Of a stretch of DNA of 32,542 nucleotides, positions 16,116-23,375 are shown piece after piece. Position numbers and translations under genes: made by a program. This stretch comes from Cyanobacteria bacterium HKST-UBA04. GTDB taxonomy: Bacteria > Cyanobacteriota > Vampirovibrionia > Vampirovibrionales > JAGQHJ01. Position 1 is the stretch's first letter. Each line of letters opens with the position of its first letter. The notes under the pieces were generated by a model. It was not told where the DNA came from and did not search any database. It was given only the letters and a program-made list of their open reading frames with translations. The stretch covers positions 1 to 32,542 of the forward strand of contig JAGQHJ010000022.1 in the NCBI GenBank assembly GCA_020431915.1, in the 5' to 3' direction.

Positions 16116-16583
16116 ATGACCCCTTACCAATTTGATATCGACGCGGTGGTTTCCGTGTTGAACCGTATTTTACAGGCCGAGATTTCCGGTATTTTGCGGT
16201 ATACCCATTATTCGTTCATGGTGTTTGGCCCCGATCGAATTCCCATTATTACCTGGTTGCGCGAACAGGCGGCCGAGTCGCTGCTGCATGCCCACCAGGT
16301 CGGAGAGCTGATTACCCACCTCGGTGCCCATCCCACGCTGAACGTGACCCCGCTTAAGGAAAGCCACAAGCACGACACGATGAGCATTTTAAAAGAGAGT
16401 CTGGCCCATGAGGTCGAGGCCTTGAACCTGTACCGCGAGCTGCTGGAGCTGGTCAAAGACAAGTCGATCATGATCGAGGAGTTTGCCCGGTCCCAGATTT
16501 GCGAAGAGGAAAAACATACCGGCGAAGTCGAGAAGATGATCGGCAACCCCGGCCTGGTGGCGTCTGGCGAATCCTGCTGCTAG
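16116..16583 (+). CDS. Bacterioferritin-like diiron protein
   Basis: A 155-residue four-helix ferritin-like protein; relatives oxidise and store iron in a 24-subunit cytoplasmic shell. Candidate ligands are E22 (AEISG), H58 (LLHAH), E99 (LAHEVE), E131 and H134 (EEKH). Compared with classical Bfr (E-M-K-H), the second helix reads E-S-L-L-H, so the bridging Glu position appears to be Ser and the haem Met a Leu. I recall this from a known Bfr-like subfamily rather than as damage here. The protein ends in CysCys. The ATG at 16116 has AGGAGA 12 bases upstream; the longer frame from 16017 has no homologous N-terminus. Terminator at 16601. Confidence 0.9.
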   Translation: MTPYQFDIDAVVSVLNRILQAEISGILRYTHYSFMVFGPDRIPIITWLREQAAESLLHAHQVGELITHLGAHPTLNVTPLKESHKHDTMSILKESLAHEVEALNLYRELLELVKDKSIMIEEFARSQICEEEKHTGEVEKMIGNPGLVASGESCC

Positions 16584-16600
16584 CCCTTTCCTGATTCCAC

Positions 16601-16633
16601 TACGCCGTGTGCCGCCGGCGTACCTGCTTTTTT
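16601..16633 (+). terminator. Terminator after the bacterioferritin-like gene
   Basis: TACGCCG (16601-16607) and CGGCGTA (16616-16622) form a 7-bp stem with an 8-base loop, followed five bases later by T6. Confidence 0.6.
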
Positions 16634-16673
16634 GTCTATGGGCAGAGAGCAAGGGGTTTGTGCGCTTAAATGG

Positions 16674-16684
16674 TTGTTTTTATA
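16674..16684 (+). repeat. TTGTTTTTATA motif
   Basis: The same 11 bases form the core of the AT-rich elements at 6190 and 32137. Here it lies 125 bases before the 16809 gene and lacks the flanking stem. Confidence 0.3.
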
Positions 16685-16808
16685 GGTAAAACGCAAAAAA
16701 ATGGCGTCCGGGGGTTTAATACAAGTAACGTCTTTAAGTTCGTCGTCGCTTCTCCGTTTGCAATGGGAGGGATCCCATGACGGTGTTTGTTTGTCGGAGG
16801 TTCAAGGT

Positions 16809-17060
16809 ATGAAATCATCCCGGTTTTGGTCGTTGATTGGCTACATGATGTTTGTCTACCTGGTGATGGTAGGCCTGACAGTGCTGGGCTTCGGTTTTTC
16901 CGATGGCCTGGGCAAGCAGCTTCTGGCCTATGTGGTGCCTGTGTATGACGGGTCGCTGGCCAGCAACCTGGTTAAAATGAGTGGCACCTTCTGGGGAATT
17001 GCCATCATGTACATTCTCATCATGACGGCCACCAGCAAAAAACACACGGACCAGCTCTAA
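16809..17060 (+). CDS. Small two-helix membrane protein, unknown
   Basis: 83 residues with two hydrophobic segments, at about 8-28 and 60-75, joined by a 30-residue loop, and a basic C-terminal tail (TSKKHTDQL). The topology is probably hairpin-like in the inner membrane. GGAGG lies ten bases before the ATG at 16809, which decides the start over an in-frame ATG at 16701 that has no ribosome site and would add a polar extension. The family is not recognised; the gene stands alone and faces the DUF2490-like gene. Confidence 0.78.
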   Translation: MKSSRFWSLIGYMMFVYLVMVGLTVLGFGFSDGLGKQLLAYVVPVYDGSLASNLVKMSGTFWGIAIMYILIMTATSKKHTDQL

Positions 17061-17072
17061 AGGCATACCGAC

Positions 17073-17086
17073 ATACGCGCGCGTAT
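17073..17086. terminator. Palindrome between convergent genes, possible weak terminator
   Basis: ATACGCGCGCGTAT is a perfect 14-base palindrome followed by ATTTTC on the plus strand. It fills the 31-base gap between the stops of two convergent genes. Confidence 0.35.
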
Positions 17087-17091
17087 ATTTT

Positions 17092-17859
17092 CTAGAGTTT
17101 GAACACCAGCCACGTGTGCCAGTTGTGGCGCAGGTTGTCGTGCTGCGGGTTTGGTTGATTGGTGTAAAAGGCCAGGTAACCGGTTTCCAGATAGGTGCGT
17201 CGGGTCAACTGGTGCCCGACCCCCACGAAAAGCCGGTTTTGTGCAAAGCCGCCCTTAAGCGGGCTGGGATTCGGCAGGTTGTTGGCATGTACGAAAACCT
17301 CGTTGTGGCTAATCAACCACCAGCGCTGGGCTTTGTCGAGCGGTAGCGCGCCTTTTAGTCGGTAACGAAGCCGATGGGCAGGCTCGCCGAAACCGGCAAT
17401 AAACCGTTGCTCGGCCCGCAGCCGATTGCTGATTTTTACCCCCTTCAGCCAGCCGGTGTGTTCAACCTGCTCCCATGACCAATGCTCGCTGGCATTGCTG
17501 GTTTGGGTGTAATCCAGGTAGTTGTAGCCGCCGGTCAGTGCAATATGATCCGTAACCTTATAGGTCAGCGACGGGCGAAGCTGGACAATGTTGGGTTCAA
17601 ATCCCTGCCGCGTAAAAAGCAGGAATTCCGTGTTAGCCGTCCAGCTTTCGTTCAAGGGTTTTTGAAAGGTGATAGCCGGCATTACACCCGTGTCATGGTC
17701 AATATCGACATCGGAAGCCTTGGCCGGGTGGGCCATGCCGAACAGCAGTAGTAAAAGCAACATCACCACCGGCCGGCCCCATGGCAAACCGGCCGTCGAC
17801 CGATGGTCACGGCGTTCGTGGTTTAAAAAACAAGGATGGTTACAAAAAACGGGCGTCAT
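17092..17859 (-). CDS. DUF2490-like outer-membrane beta-barrel protein
   Basis: A 255-residue exported protein. A run of Leu at about 33-40 followed by AKA (46-48) gives a signal-peptide cut before SDVDID. The mature part alternates hydrophobic and polar residues in strands rich in Trp and Tyr (TANTEFLLF, HIALTGGYNYLDY, NRLRAEQRF, HRLRYRLKGALPL, YLETGYLAFY) and ends in a strand (TWLVFKL) typical of barrels inserted by BAM. The RLRAEQRF...RLRYR core is reminiscent of DUF2490. Such proteins have no established function. The start is uncertain: the ATG at 17859 lacks a Shine-Dalgarno, a TTG frame extends to 17952, and a shorter start just before the Leu run is possible. Confidence 0.75.
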   Translation of the reverse strand: MTPVFCNHPCFLNHERRDHRSTAGLPWGRPVVMLLLLLLFGMAHPAKASDVDIDHDTGVMPAITFQKPLNESWTANTEFLLFTRQGFEPNIVQLRPSLTYKVTDHIALTGGYNYLDYTQTSNASEHWSWEQVEHTGWLKGVKISNRLRAEQRFIAGFGEPAHRLRYRLKGALPLDKAQRWWLISHNEVFVHANNLPNPSPLKGGFAQNRLFVGVGHQLTRRTYLETGYLAFYTNQPNPQHDNLRHNWHTWLVFKL

Positions 17860-18027
17860 GGCTTTGGGCCGTGGGTTAATGGTAAGCTGTTGGCTTGAAG
17901 GGCATAGGGTCAGCGGTTGTTGTGCGCCATGCACCAAACCGGTGTTTGCCAACCCGGCCTCTTCCTTTTTCGGGTTTTATTAGACTAGCGTATATCTCCT
18001 GTTTTGGTGAAGGGAACCGAGCGATTT

Positions 18028-18774
18028 ATGACGATTCAGGCTTTATCGGCAACAACGGTGGCATCCAAGGCACTGGCGCCTCGGTTTGGTGGGCTGTTTA
18101 TTGAGGGGTACAAAACGGGCTTCGGCGACGACGTGGTGTACACCATCCGGGTATACGACCAGCCCCTGCACCAGTTACCCGGATCGCCCAACGGCCGGAA
18201 GGAAGACGACTTGCCACTGGATGCGGTGGTGTTTCAGCCCGATACCCATAGGGAGGCGGTGTTGATGGGGCATAGCCCGGCCATAGCCCGTATGTGCACG
18301 TCGGCAGCCTCGGCCCAGCAGGCCCTGAATGCCGTGGCCACCATGTGCCAAATTGCCGGAAACTTGCGGAACGGTGACACGTATACGGCCCCCCAGCCGC
18401 GTCAGGTGCCTGGAGCCCCGGCCCCTAACCCGGATGCCCTGGATCGTCGCCGTCAGCTATGGGATGAGTCGCGCCAGGTGTTTGCCAGTGTGTTGCGTCA
18501 CTTGTTAAACGCGGCTGCGGTTGCGCCGGGCACCGATTTGGCTGCCGAGCAAACGCCAGGGTTGTTGCAACCGGGCCAGCACCTGCATGTGAACCTGTCA
18601 CCCGACGAGACCAAAGGGGGCAGCTTTTTGCCGGTGTATACCGTTCAGTCGTTTCCCCGGCCCAAGGACTGGCGCCAGATACCGCCCGATACACGGGGTC
18701 AGCAGCTTCGAGCTATCGTTGAGGGCGGCGGTGACGACGGCCAGAAAAAGACGCCTGTTTCGGGGTCCGCCTAA
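18028..18774 (+). CDS. Unknown 248-residue protein
   Basis: Not recognised. AAGGGAA lies 11 bases before the ATG at 18028, favouring it over a GTG at 18004. The N-terminus contains a RFGG...KTG pattern (about residues 20-32) similar to that in the small protein at 12222-12437. A strand-rich segment (VVYTIRVYDQ) follows, then a helical part with a Pro-rich linker (about 120-135) and a polar, Lys/Gly-rich tail. There is no signal peptide or membrane segment. It is divergent from the DUF2490-like gene and upstream of dps, with about 195 bases between. Confidence 0.75.
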   Translation: MTIQALSATTVASKALAPRFGGLFIEGYKTGFGDDVVYTIRVYDQPLHQLPGSPNGRKEDDLPLDAVVFQPDTHREAVLMGHSPAIARMCTSAASAQQALNAVATMCQIAGNLRNGDTYTAPQPRQVPGAPAPNPDALDRRRQLWDESRQVFASVLRHLLNAAAVAPGTDLAAEQTPGLLQPGQHLHVNLSPDETKGGSFLPVYTVQSFPRPKDWRQIPPDTRGQQLRAIVEGGGDDGQKKTPVSGSA

Positions 18775-18874
18775 GCGGGGCGCCGATGCAGCGTGATATG
18801 GTGCGCTGGGTCTTGTTGCGAGGGGGGAGCTTGGCGGACAAAACCGGCATTGGTCGAAGCGGTTGTACTTGGCC

Positions 18875-18880
18875 TATAAT
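18875..18880 (+). promoter_or_regulatory. dps: Probable -10 box for dps
   Basis: A perfect TATAAT lies 89 bases before the dps ATG. The best -35 is TTGGTC (18850-18855) at a loose 19-base spacing, so the promoter may need an activator or an alternative sigma factor. Confidence 0.4.
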
Positions 18881-18969
18881 GCAGTGATCGGCCGCGGCGG
18901 TAACTCAAGTCGCATGGCCCGTTACAGTGACACGGTCTACAAGACTGTTGCCAAGGAGGAATTTTTCCA

Positions 18970-19470
18970 ATGACGGTGAGTTGTCCTGAAACCAAACTGT
19001 TCCCCACCCAGCACGATCTGCCGGAAAGTACGCGTCGGCATATGATTGAGGATTTGAATTCGACCCTGGCGACCCTGGTCGACCTGAAGTTCCAGCTTAA
19101 GCAGGCCCACTGGAACGTGAAGGGCATCCATTTTGTGCAGTTGCACGAACTCTTTGACGCACTGGCCGGTGAAGTGGACGGCTATGTCGATTTGGTAGCC
19201 GAACGGGCCACCACCTTGGGCGGGTATGCCTACGGCACGGTTCGCGATGCCGCCGAGCATTCCGTGCTGCCCGAGTATCCCGTTGATGCCGTGCACGGTA
19301 AAGACCATTTGCAGTTGCTTGTGGAACGCTATGCCACGGTGGCCCAAAAACTGCGCGGTCATATTGACGAAGCCAGCCAGGCCGGTGATCAGGGGACAGC
19401 GGATTTGTTTACCGAAATCTCGCGCGGTGTCGACCTGCGTCTCTGGTTCCTGGAGTCGCACTTGATCTAA
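18970..19470 (+). CDS. dps: Dps family ferroxidase / DNA-protecting protein
   Basis: 166 residues. The family forms 12-subunit cages that oxidise ferrous iron with peroxide, store it and often bind DNA during stress or starvation. The inter-subunit ferroxidase ligands are all present with canonical spacing: H47 in QAHWNVKG, H59 in LHELFD, D74 and E78 in DLVAER. The N-terminal tail of about 20 residues is short and carries few basic residues, so DNA binding is uncertain. AAGGAGG ten bases upstream gives a strong ribosome site. A TATAAT box lies 89 bases upstream. Together with the bacterioferritin-like gene 2.4 kb away it makes an iron/oxidative-stress neighbourhood, though not an operon. Confidence 0.95.
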   Translation: MTVSCPETKLFPTQHDLPESTRRHMIEDLNSTLATLVDLKFQLKQAHWNVKGIHFVQLHELFDALAGEVDGYVDLVAERATTLGGYAYGTVRDAAEHSVLPEYPVDAVHGKDHLQLLVERYATVAQKLRGHIDEASQAGDQGTADLFTEISRGVDLRLWFLESHLI

Positions 19471-19524
19471 ACGCGATTTAATCACGGGCCTAGCCACGCT
19501 AAAAACAGCTCAAACCCTTAAGCT

Positions 19525-19629
19525 ATGGGCGATTCGTCGTCGTCCGTGGCTTGGGTTTCTCAGAAGGGGTTTACCCCTGAACAAGCTAAGGATGGGGTTA
19601 TTCTGGTCCAGGGGCGCTTTGAGATGTAA
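19525..19629 (+). CDS. Possible 34-residue peptide
   Basis: An ATG frame encodes a short polar peptide starting MGDSSSSVAWVSQKG and ending with Met before TAA. Its codon use resembles that of the neighbours, but it has no good Shine-Dalgarno and is too short to trust. It lies 55 bases downstream of dps and upstream of the tandem terminators. Confidence 0.25.
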   Translation: MGDSSSSVAWVSQKGFTPEQAKDGVILVQGRFEM

Positions 19630-19692
19630 ATATATGTAAACAAATCATTGTTATATATAAATAATATCTCATACTGGACGACAATCTATTTA

Positions 19693-19713
19693 CAGGGACT
19701 TGCGAGTCCCTTT
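19693..19713 (+). terminator. First terminator downstream of dps
   Basis: GGGACT and AGTCCC form a tight 6-bp stem around a TGCG tetraloop, followed by TTTCTT on the plus strand. Confidence 0.65.
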
Positions 19714-19737
19714 CTTCCAACCTCCTTCCCAAGTCAC

Positions 19738-19774
19738 CGCTACCGAAGCTTTGTTCTCTCGGTAGCTTTATTTT
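19738..19774 (+). terminator. Second, stronger terminator downstream of dps
   Basis: GCTACCGA and TCGGTAGC form a perfect 8-bp stem with a loop of about 12 bases, followed by TTTATTTTTT and a later T7. The T-run is on the plus strand only. Confidence 0.8.
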
Positions 19775-19788
19775 TTGGGGCTTTTTTT

Positions 19789-20601
19789 CTACCGGCTGGT
19801 TTGAACGAGTCCGTCGCGTCGGCTGTAGGGGGTATGGCGAACCGGGATGGTATGGGTGCCGGTGTTCAGCTCTGCGGTGGTTTCGACGGGCCGACCCTTG
19901 GCGGCCAGGTAGTGTCGAATTTCGTCGCAGGGAACGGCAAACCCAATGCCGATGTTGCTGCGGTTTCCATCGGGGTTGTAAATGGACTGGCTGATACCGA
20001 TGACCTGGCCTTCGGAGTTCAGCAGCGGGCCCCCCGAACTGCCGGGATTAATGGAGGCATCGGTTTGAATGCGGCGTTTTTTGAGATCGAGGCGGCTGAC
20101 AATGCCCAGGGTCAGGGTGCGTTCAAACCCATAGGGGTTGCCGATGGCAAACACTTTTTGGCCGACCCGCACGTTGCCAAAGGGAACCAGCGAGAGATAG
20201 GGCAGCTCGGCGTTGGTTTTAATCTGCAGCACCGCCAGGTCCGAATCGCCGGCCGATTTACCGATGACCTGGGCCTGGAAGACCTGCTCGTTGTTCTGGG
20301 CATCAAATCGGGTGACCTTAACAAAGCGTGATTCCCCGATGACATGCTGGGAGGTGACCATCAGGCCATCCGGGCTAATGATAAAGCCCGTGCCGGTCGA
20401 GGGGCCGTCGGTGGTTTGCACCATAACCGATACCACGGCCGGGGACGCGTTTTCGTAAACCGACATATTCCCCAACTCTTCCTTGTCGTAGGCGCCGGCC
20501 CCCATGTCGCCGGTTAGTCCCATAGCCAAAAGACACAAGCCTAGTGCAGGTAGCAGGCGTTTTAACCGTGTAATCAAGGTGCGGTGCGGTGCCAAAGTCA
20601 T
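19789..20601 (-). CDS. Trypsin-like (HtrA/Deg-type) serine protease without PDZ domain
   Basis: 270 residues, exported or membrane-anchored through a hydrophobic stretch at about 17-30. The catalytic triad is H86 in VTSQHVIG, D121 in SDLAVLQI and S189 in NPGSSGGPL, in the order and spacing of the S1C Deg/HtrA family; the flanking motifs (TGTGFIISPDG, FAIGNPYG, GIGFAVP) agree. No PDZ domain follows; the protein ends in a polar tail of about 35 residues. HtrA enzymes degrade misfolded envelope proteins. AAAGGG is six bases before the ATG at 20601 and abuts a second ATG at 20607, so 20601 is chosen. Tandem 12-base repeats lie in its leader. Confidence 0.92.
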   Translation of the reverse strand: MTLAPHRTLITRLKRLLPALGLCLLAMGLTGDMGAGAYDKEELGNMSVYENASPAVVSVMVQTTDGPSTGTGFIISPDGLMVTSQHVIGESRFVKVTRFDAQNNEQVFQAQVIGKSAGDSDLAVLQIKTNAELPYLSLVPFGNVRVGQKVFAIGNPYGFERTLTLGIVSRLDLKKRRIQTDASINPGSSGGPLLNSEGQVIGISQSIYNPDGNRSNIGIGFAVPCDEIRHYLAAKGRPVETTAELNTGTHTIPVRHTPYSRRDGLVQTSR

Positions 20602-20619
20602 AAACATCCCTTTGTTTAA

Positions 20620-20643
20620 GTACGGTTTTCAGTACGGTATTCA
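20620..20643. repeat. Tandem 12-bp direct repeats upstream of the protease
   Basis: GTACGGTTTTCA at 20620-20631 is followed immediately by GTACGGTATTCA at 20632-20643, one mismatch apart. The repeats start 19 bases from the protease ATG. TACGGTATTC also occurs inside the uvrA palindrome (10882-10891). Confidence 0.6.
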
Positions 20644-20783
20644 AGAACGGTGTGGTTGAACCAAACACGAGAGGGAGATAGAGATAGAGCGGGAAGAACG
20701 TTCAACGGTATCCGGGGTGTTGGGTTGTAGAAAAAAGAACGGTGCTGAAGCGAGCGAATTGCCCGTTGTTGGGCAGGGGGCAT

Positions 20784-20810
20784 TTTGTATTACGCTGTTT
20801 GTAACACAAA
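20784..20810. promoter_or_regulatory. Palindrome, candidate operator
   Basis: TTTGTATTAC and GTAACACAAA form 10-base arms with one mismatch around a 7-base spacer. The TTAC-N7-GTAA core matches the uvrA-side palindrome at 10878-10898. It lies between the divergent protease and ftsL-like genes. Confidence 0.5.
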
Positions 20811-21034
20811 GCGCAGGGCGTGTCGCTCAAAGGCGGTGGGTTTGATGAAGCGGCTGTTACAGAGCGCTTGGCTTTGGGGGTGGCTCAGTGGCCGGTTTAA
20901 GCTACAATAACGGTGGATGTTACCCCTGTTGCCGGGAGGTGTTTACTGGCCGGCAACGGTGCCCTGATCGGACCGAAAGCGGACCGAAAGCGTGCCGAAA
21001 CACGTACCCGCTCTTACAAGGCCTTGCTGCCCCC

Positions 21035-21379
21035 ATGAGACATTGGATAGACCACATTCCCAAACTGTACCGGCTTGGCCTGTTGTCGCTGGGCGGTATT
21101 CTGCTGGTGGCCCTTGGCTTGTACAGCGTGTCGGTCTATGTCGAGAAGCAAGTGCTCGATATTGGCGAAAAAACCTGTGTCGTGCAGGAAGACAACCACG
21201 ATTTGGAACTGGACCTCGAACAGATCAAGTCCTACCGGAACGTGTCGGCCTCTACGCAAAATCTGGACGGGCTGGTGTCGGCGACGGATGTCATCAATGT
21301 CAGCACGCCGGGCGAAATGAATGTGGCCCTGCCCAAATCCCCGGTTGCCCGAGTCCCGGTGGGGGCTTATGGGTATTAA
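21035..21379 (+). CDS. FtsL-like divisome protein
   Basis: A 114-residue bitopic protein: short basic cytoplasmic N-terminus, one transmembrane helix at about 14-34, then a polar helical stretch with heptad-like spacing (YVEKQVLDIGEKTCVVQEDNHDLELDLEQIK written in part), and a short Gly/Tyr tail. FtsL has little sequence conservation; the call rests on this topology, size and position directly before ftsI, where ftsL sits in many division clusters. FtsL forms a complex with FtsB and FtsQ that activates FtsWI. An ATG start at 21035 is chosen because the longer GTG frame begins before the likely promoter. The upstream gene mraW (rsmH), usual in this position, is absent. Confidence 0.6.
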   Translation: MRHWIDHIPKLYRLGLLSLGGILLVALGLYSVSVYVEKQVLDIGEKTCVVQEDNHDLELDLEQIKSYRNVSASTQNLDGLVSATDVINVSTPGEMNVALPKSPVARVPVGAYGY

Positions 21380-21458
21380 CCCGCCAGGCCTCGGTGCCCG
21401 GTACTTGTCGGATGTTCTGAAATAGCTTGAAAAGCTGGAAAACTGGATTTAAGAGGAT

Positions 21459-23279
21459 ATGGCCCGAAAAAACTACACCACAGATGATGTGCATCGCTTG
21501 GTCAGCAAGCGGTTTCGGCGGTTTTATGCCGTTCTGGTAGCGGTTATTTTTATTCCGCTATTGCTGGTCATCTTCAAGCTGGCCGACATCCAGGTGGTGA
21601 ATGCCGAGTATTACCAGCAAAAGGCGTCGCAAACGCGTAACCAGTCGCTGACGGTCTTTCGTCGTGGCCGTATCCTGGATCGCAACGGCCACATCATGGC
21701 CCAGGACGTTACGCTGTACGACGTGTATGCCCACCCCCGCTACTACTATGACACCGGGGCCGGGGAGCTGGCCAAGGCCATGGCCCCGATTCTCAACCAG
21801 CCCGAGGCCCAACTGGTGGCCAAGCTGCAACAGCCCTACGACACGATTCGCCTGGCCAGCAACCTGGACAAGAAAACAGCCAAGCTCTTGCGTGACAAGC
21901 ATTTACCCGGCATCGATATTCCCCGAAAAATGGTGCGTCGTTATCCGCAGGGGACGTTGGCGGCCCATATACTGGGGTACGTTAACGATGACGCCAAGAT
22001 TGCCACGGGTATCGAACAGGCGGCGGTTAACCAGCTTAAAAGTGCGCCGCCCGTGCAGGGGCTGGAACGCAGCCCGGACGGCAGCCTGATTCATGTGGAC
22101 AAGGTGGACACGGCCCTGGTGACCGATATTCCCCAGGCCGACGACGTGCAGTTGTCCATTGATTCGCGGGTGCAGTTTATTGCCGAGCGTGCCCTCGAGT
22201 CCGGTCTTGAGCGAACCAAGGCCCAGGGGGGCATGGCCCTGGTGATGGACCCCACCAACGGTGAAATTCTGGCGTTTGCCGTCAAGCCCGACTTTAACCC
22301 CAACCAGTTTCGCAAGGCCTCGGCCACGGATTTGAAAAACTGGGCCATTACCGACGTGTACCCGCCGGGGTCCACCTTCAAGATTTTGACCGTGGCCAGC
22401 GGCTTGGAAACCGGTGTGATTAACCGCCAAAGCATTTTGCATGACTCCGGGCGCATGGTCATCCAGAACCAGGCCATTGAAAACTACGACTACAAAAGCC
22501 ACGGGGCGCCGGGTAATATCGATCTGATTTACCTGCTCCAGCACTCCAGCAATATTGGCAGCTTGCTGATTTCACTGCGCATGGACCCCATTGAACACTA
22601 CGAGCTGCTCAAGAAAATGGGATTTGGCAGCCGTACCCAGATAGAAATTCCGGGCGAGTCGGCCGGAATTTTGCACCACGGCAGCAAGTGGGATGAAAGC
22701 ACCCATGCCTCCATCGGGTTTGGGTACGGGATTGCCGCCACGCCGTTGCAAATGGCTTCGGCTGTGGCCTCCATTGCCAACGGCGGGGTCTGGGTGACGC
22801 CCCATGTCATGAAGAACAATGCCAACGTCAAGCGGCACCGGGTCATTACGGATCAAACCGCTCGGACCGTGACCGAGCTGCTGTCGACCAGCATTGGCAA
22901 GACCCACAGTGTGGTCAATGTGCCTGGGTTGAATGTCGCCGGCAAAACCGGCACATCGCGCAAGCCGGTTAGCGGCGGGTATGGTAATGACTTGTACACG
23001 TCCTTTGTCGGGTACTTCCCGGCCAACGATCCCAGGGTGCTGGTGATGGTTGTGGTCGATTCGCCCCGCATCGGTAACGCTTGGGGCAGCACGGTGGCAG
23101 GGCCCATTTTTAAGGAGATTGCCACCAACATTGCCGGTTATCTGGGGGTAGGGAGTACGGCCACTCAACCTGCAGAAGGCTCGGCTAAACCCGCTGCCGC
23201 CTCGGTGGCAGCGCCCATGCCTGAGTCGTTGTCGGAGCTGGTGCCAAAACCTGCCGCCAAGCCTCGAAATGGGGCTTAA
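21459..23279 (+). CDS. ftsI: Peptidoglycan D,D-transpeptidase FtsI (class B penicillin-binding protein)
   Basis: 606 residues that cross-link septal peptidoglycan in the periplasm. One N-terminal transmembrane helix (about 22-44) precedes the dimerisation module, which includes RRGRILDRNGHIMAQD. The transpeptidase domain has all three active-site motifs: S305-T-F-K308 (PPGSTFK), S363-S-N365 (HSSNIG) and K496-T-G498 (AGKTGTS). The C-terminus is an Ala/Pro-rich tail without PASTA domains. AAGAGGAT lies just before the ATG. It follows the ftsL-like gene by 79 bases and precedes murE, the standard dcw order, which favours FtsI over an elongation PBP2. Confidence 0.93.
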   Translation: MARKNYTTDDVHRLVSKRFRRFYAVLVAVIFIPLLLVIFKLADIQVVNAEYYQQKASQTRNQSLTVFRRGRILDRNGHIMAQDVTLYDVYAHPRYYYDTGAGELAKAMAPILNQPEAQLVAKLQQPYDTIRLASNLDKKTAKLLRDKHLPGIDIPRKMVRRYPQGTLAAHILGYVNDDAKIATGIEQAAVNQLKSAPPVQGLERSPDGSLIHVDKVDTALVTDIPQADDVQLSIDSRVQFIAERALESGLERTKAQGGMALVMDPTNGEILAFAVKPDFNPNQFRKASATDLKNWAITDVYPPGSTFKILTVASGLETGVINRQSILHDSGRMVIQNQAIENYDYKSHGAPGNIDLIYLLQHSSNIGSLLISLRMDPIEHYELLKKMGFGSRTQIEIPGESAGILHHGSKWDESTHASIGFGYGIAATPLQMASAVASIANGGVWVTPHVMKNNANVKRHRVITDQTARTVTELLSTSIGKTHSVVNVPGLNVAGKTGTSRKPVSGGYGNDLYTSFVGYFPANDPRVLVMVVVDSPRIGNAWGSTVAGPIFKEIATNIAGYLGVGSTATQPAEGSAKPAAASVAAPMPESLSELVPKPAAKPRNGA

Positions 23280-23305
23280 CGGTGGCTCAAGGCGGTTTAT
23301 CCCGG

Positions 23306-23311
23306 TATAAT
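23306..23311 (+). promoter_or_regulatory. Possible internal -10 box before murE
   Basis: A perfect TATAAT lies in the gap between ftsI and murE, 65 bases before the murE start. No good -35 is found at 16-19 bases, so an internal promoter is only possible. Confidence 0.3.
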
Positions 23312-23375
23312 GGGATGTTTACCTGGGTCCGTGTAAACCGTTGTGTATTGGTTCTTCAAGCAGGAGCCCCGTCCC

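Larger units (their letters stand above)
19471..19788. other. Non-coding stretch after dps with tandem terminators
   Basis: About 318 bases. It holds a possible 34-codon frame (19525-19629), a strongly AT-rich tract at 19627-19670 and two plus-strand terminators, at 19693 and 19738. Either dps has a long 3' untranslated region or a small RNA is made from the AT-rich tract. Confidence 0.5.
20602..21034. other. Divergent regulatory region between the protease and cell-wall cluster
   Basis: 433 bases without a gene. It contains two tandem 12-base repeats at 20620-20643, a palindrome at 20784-20810 and a TACAAT box at 20903-20908 that could start the plus-strand cell-wall cluster. A GTG-start frame from 20888 would extend the ftsL-like protein by 49 residues but has no ribosome site. 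Confidence 0.55.

Noticed and set aside
17590..17610. GGTTCAAATCC, which resembles a tRNA T-loop
   Set aside because: It is inside the DUF2490-like coding region, and no matching acceptor, D or anticodon stems can be formed around it.
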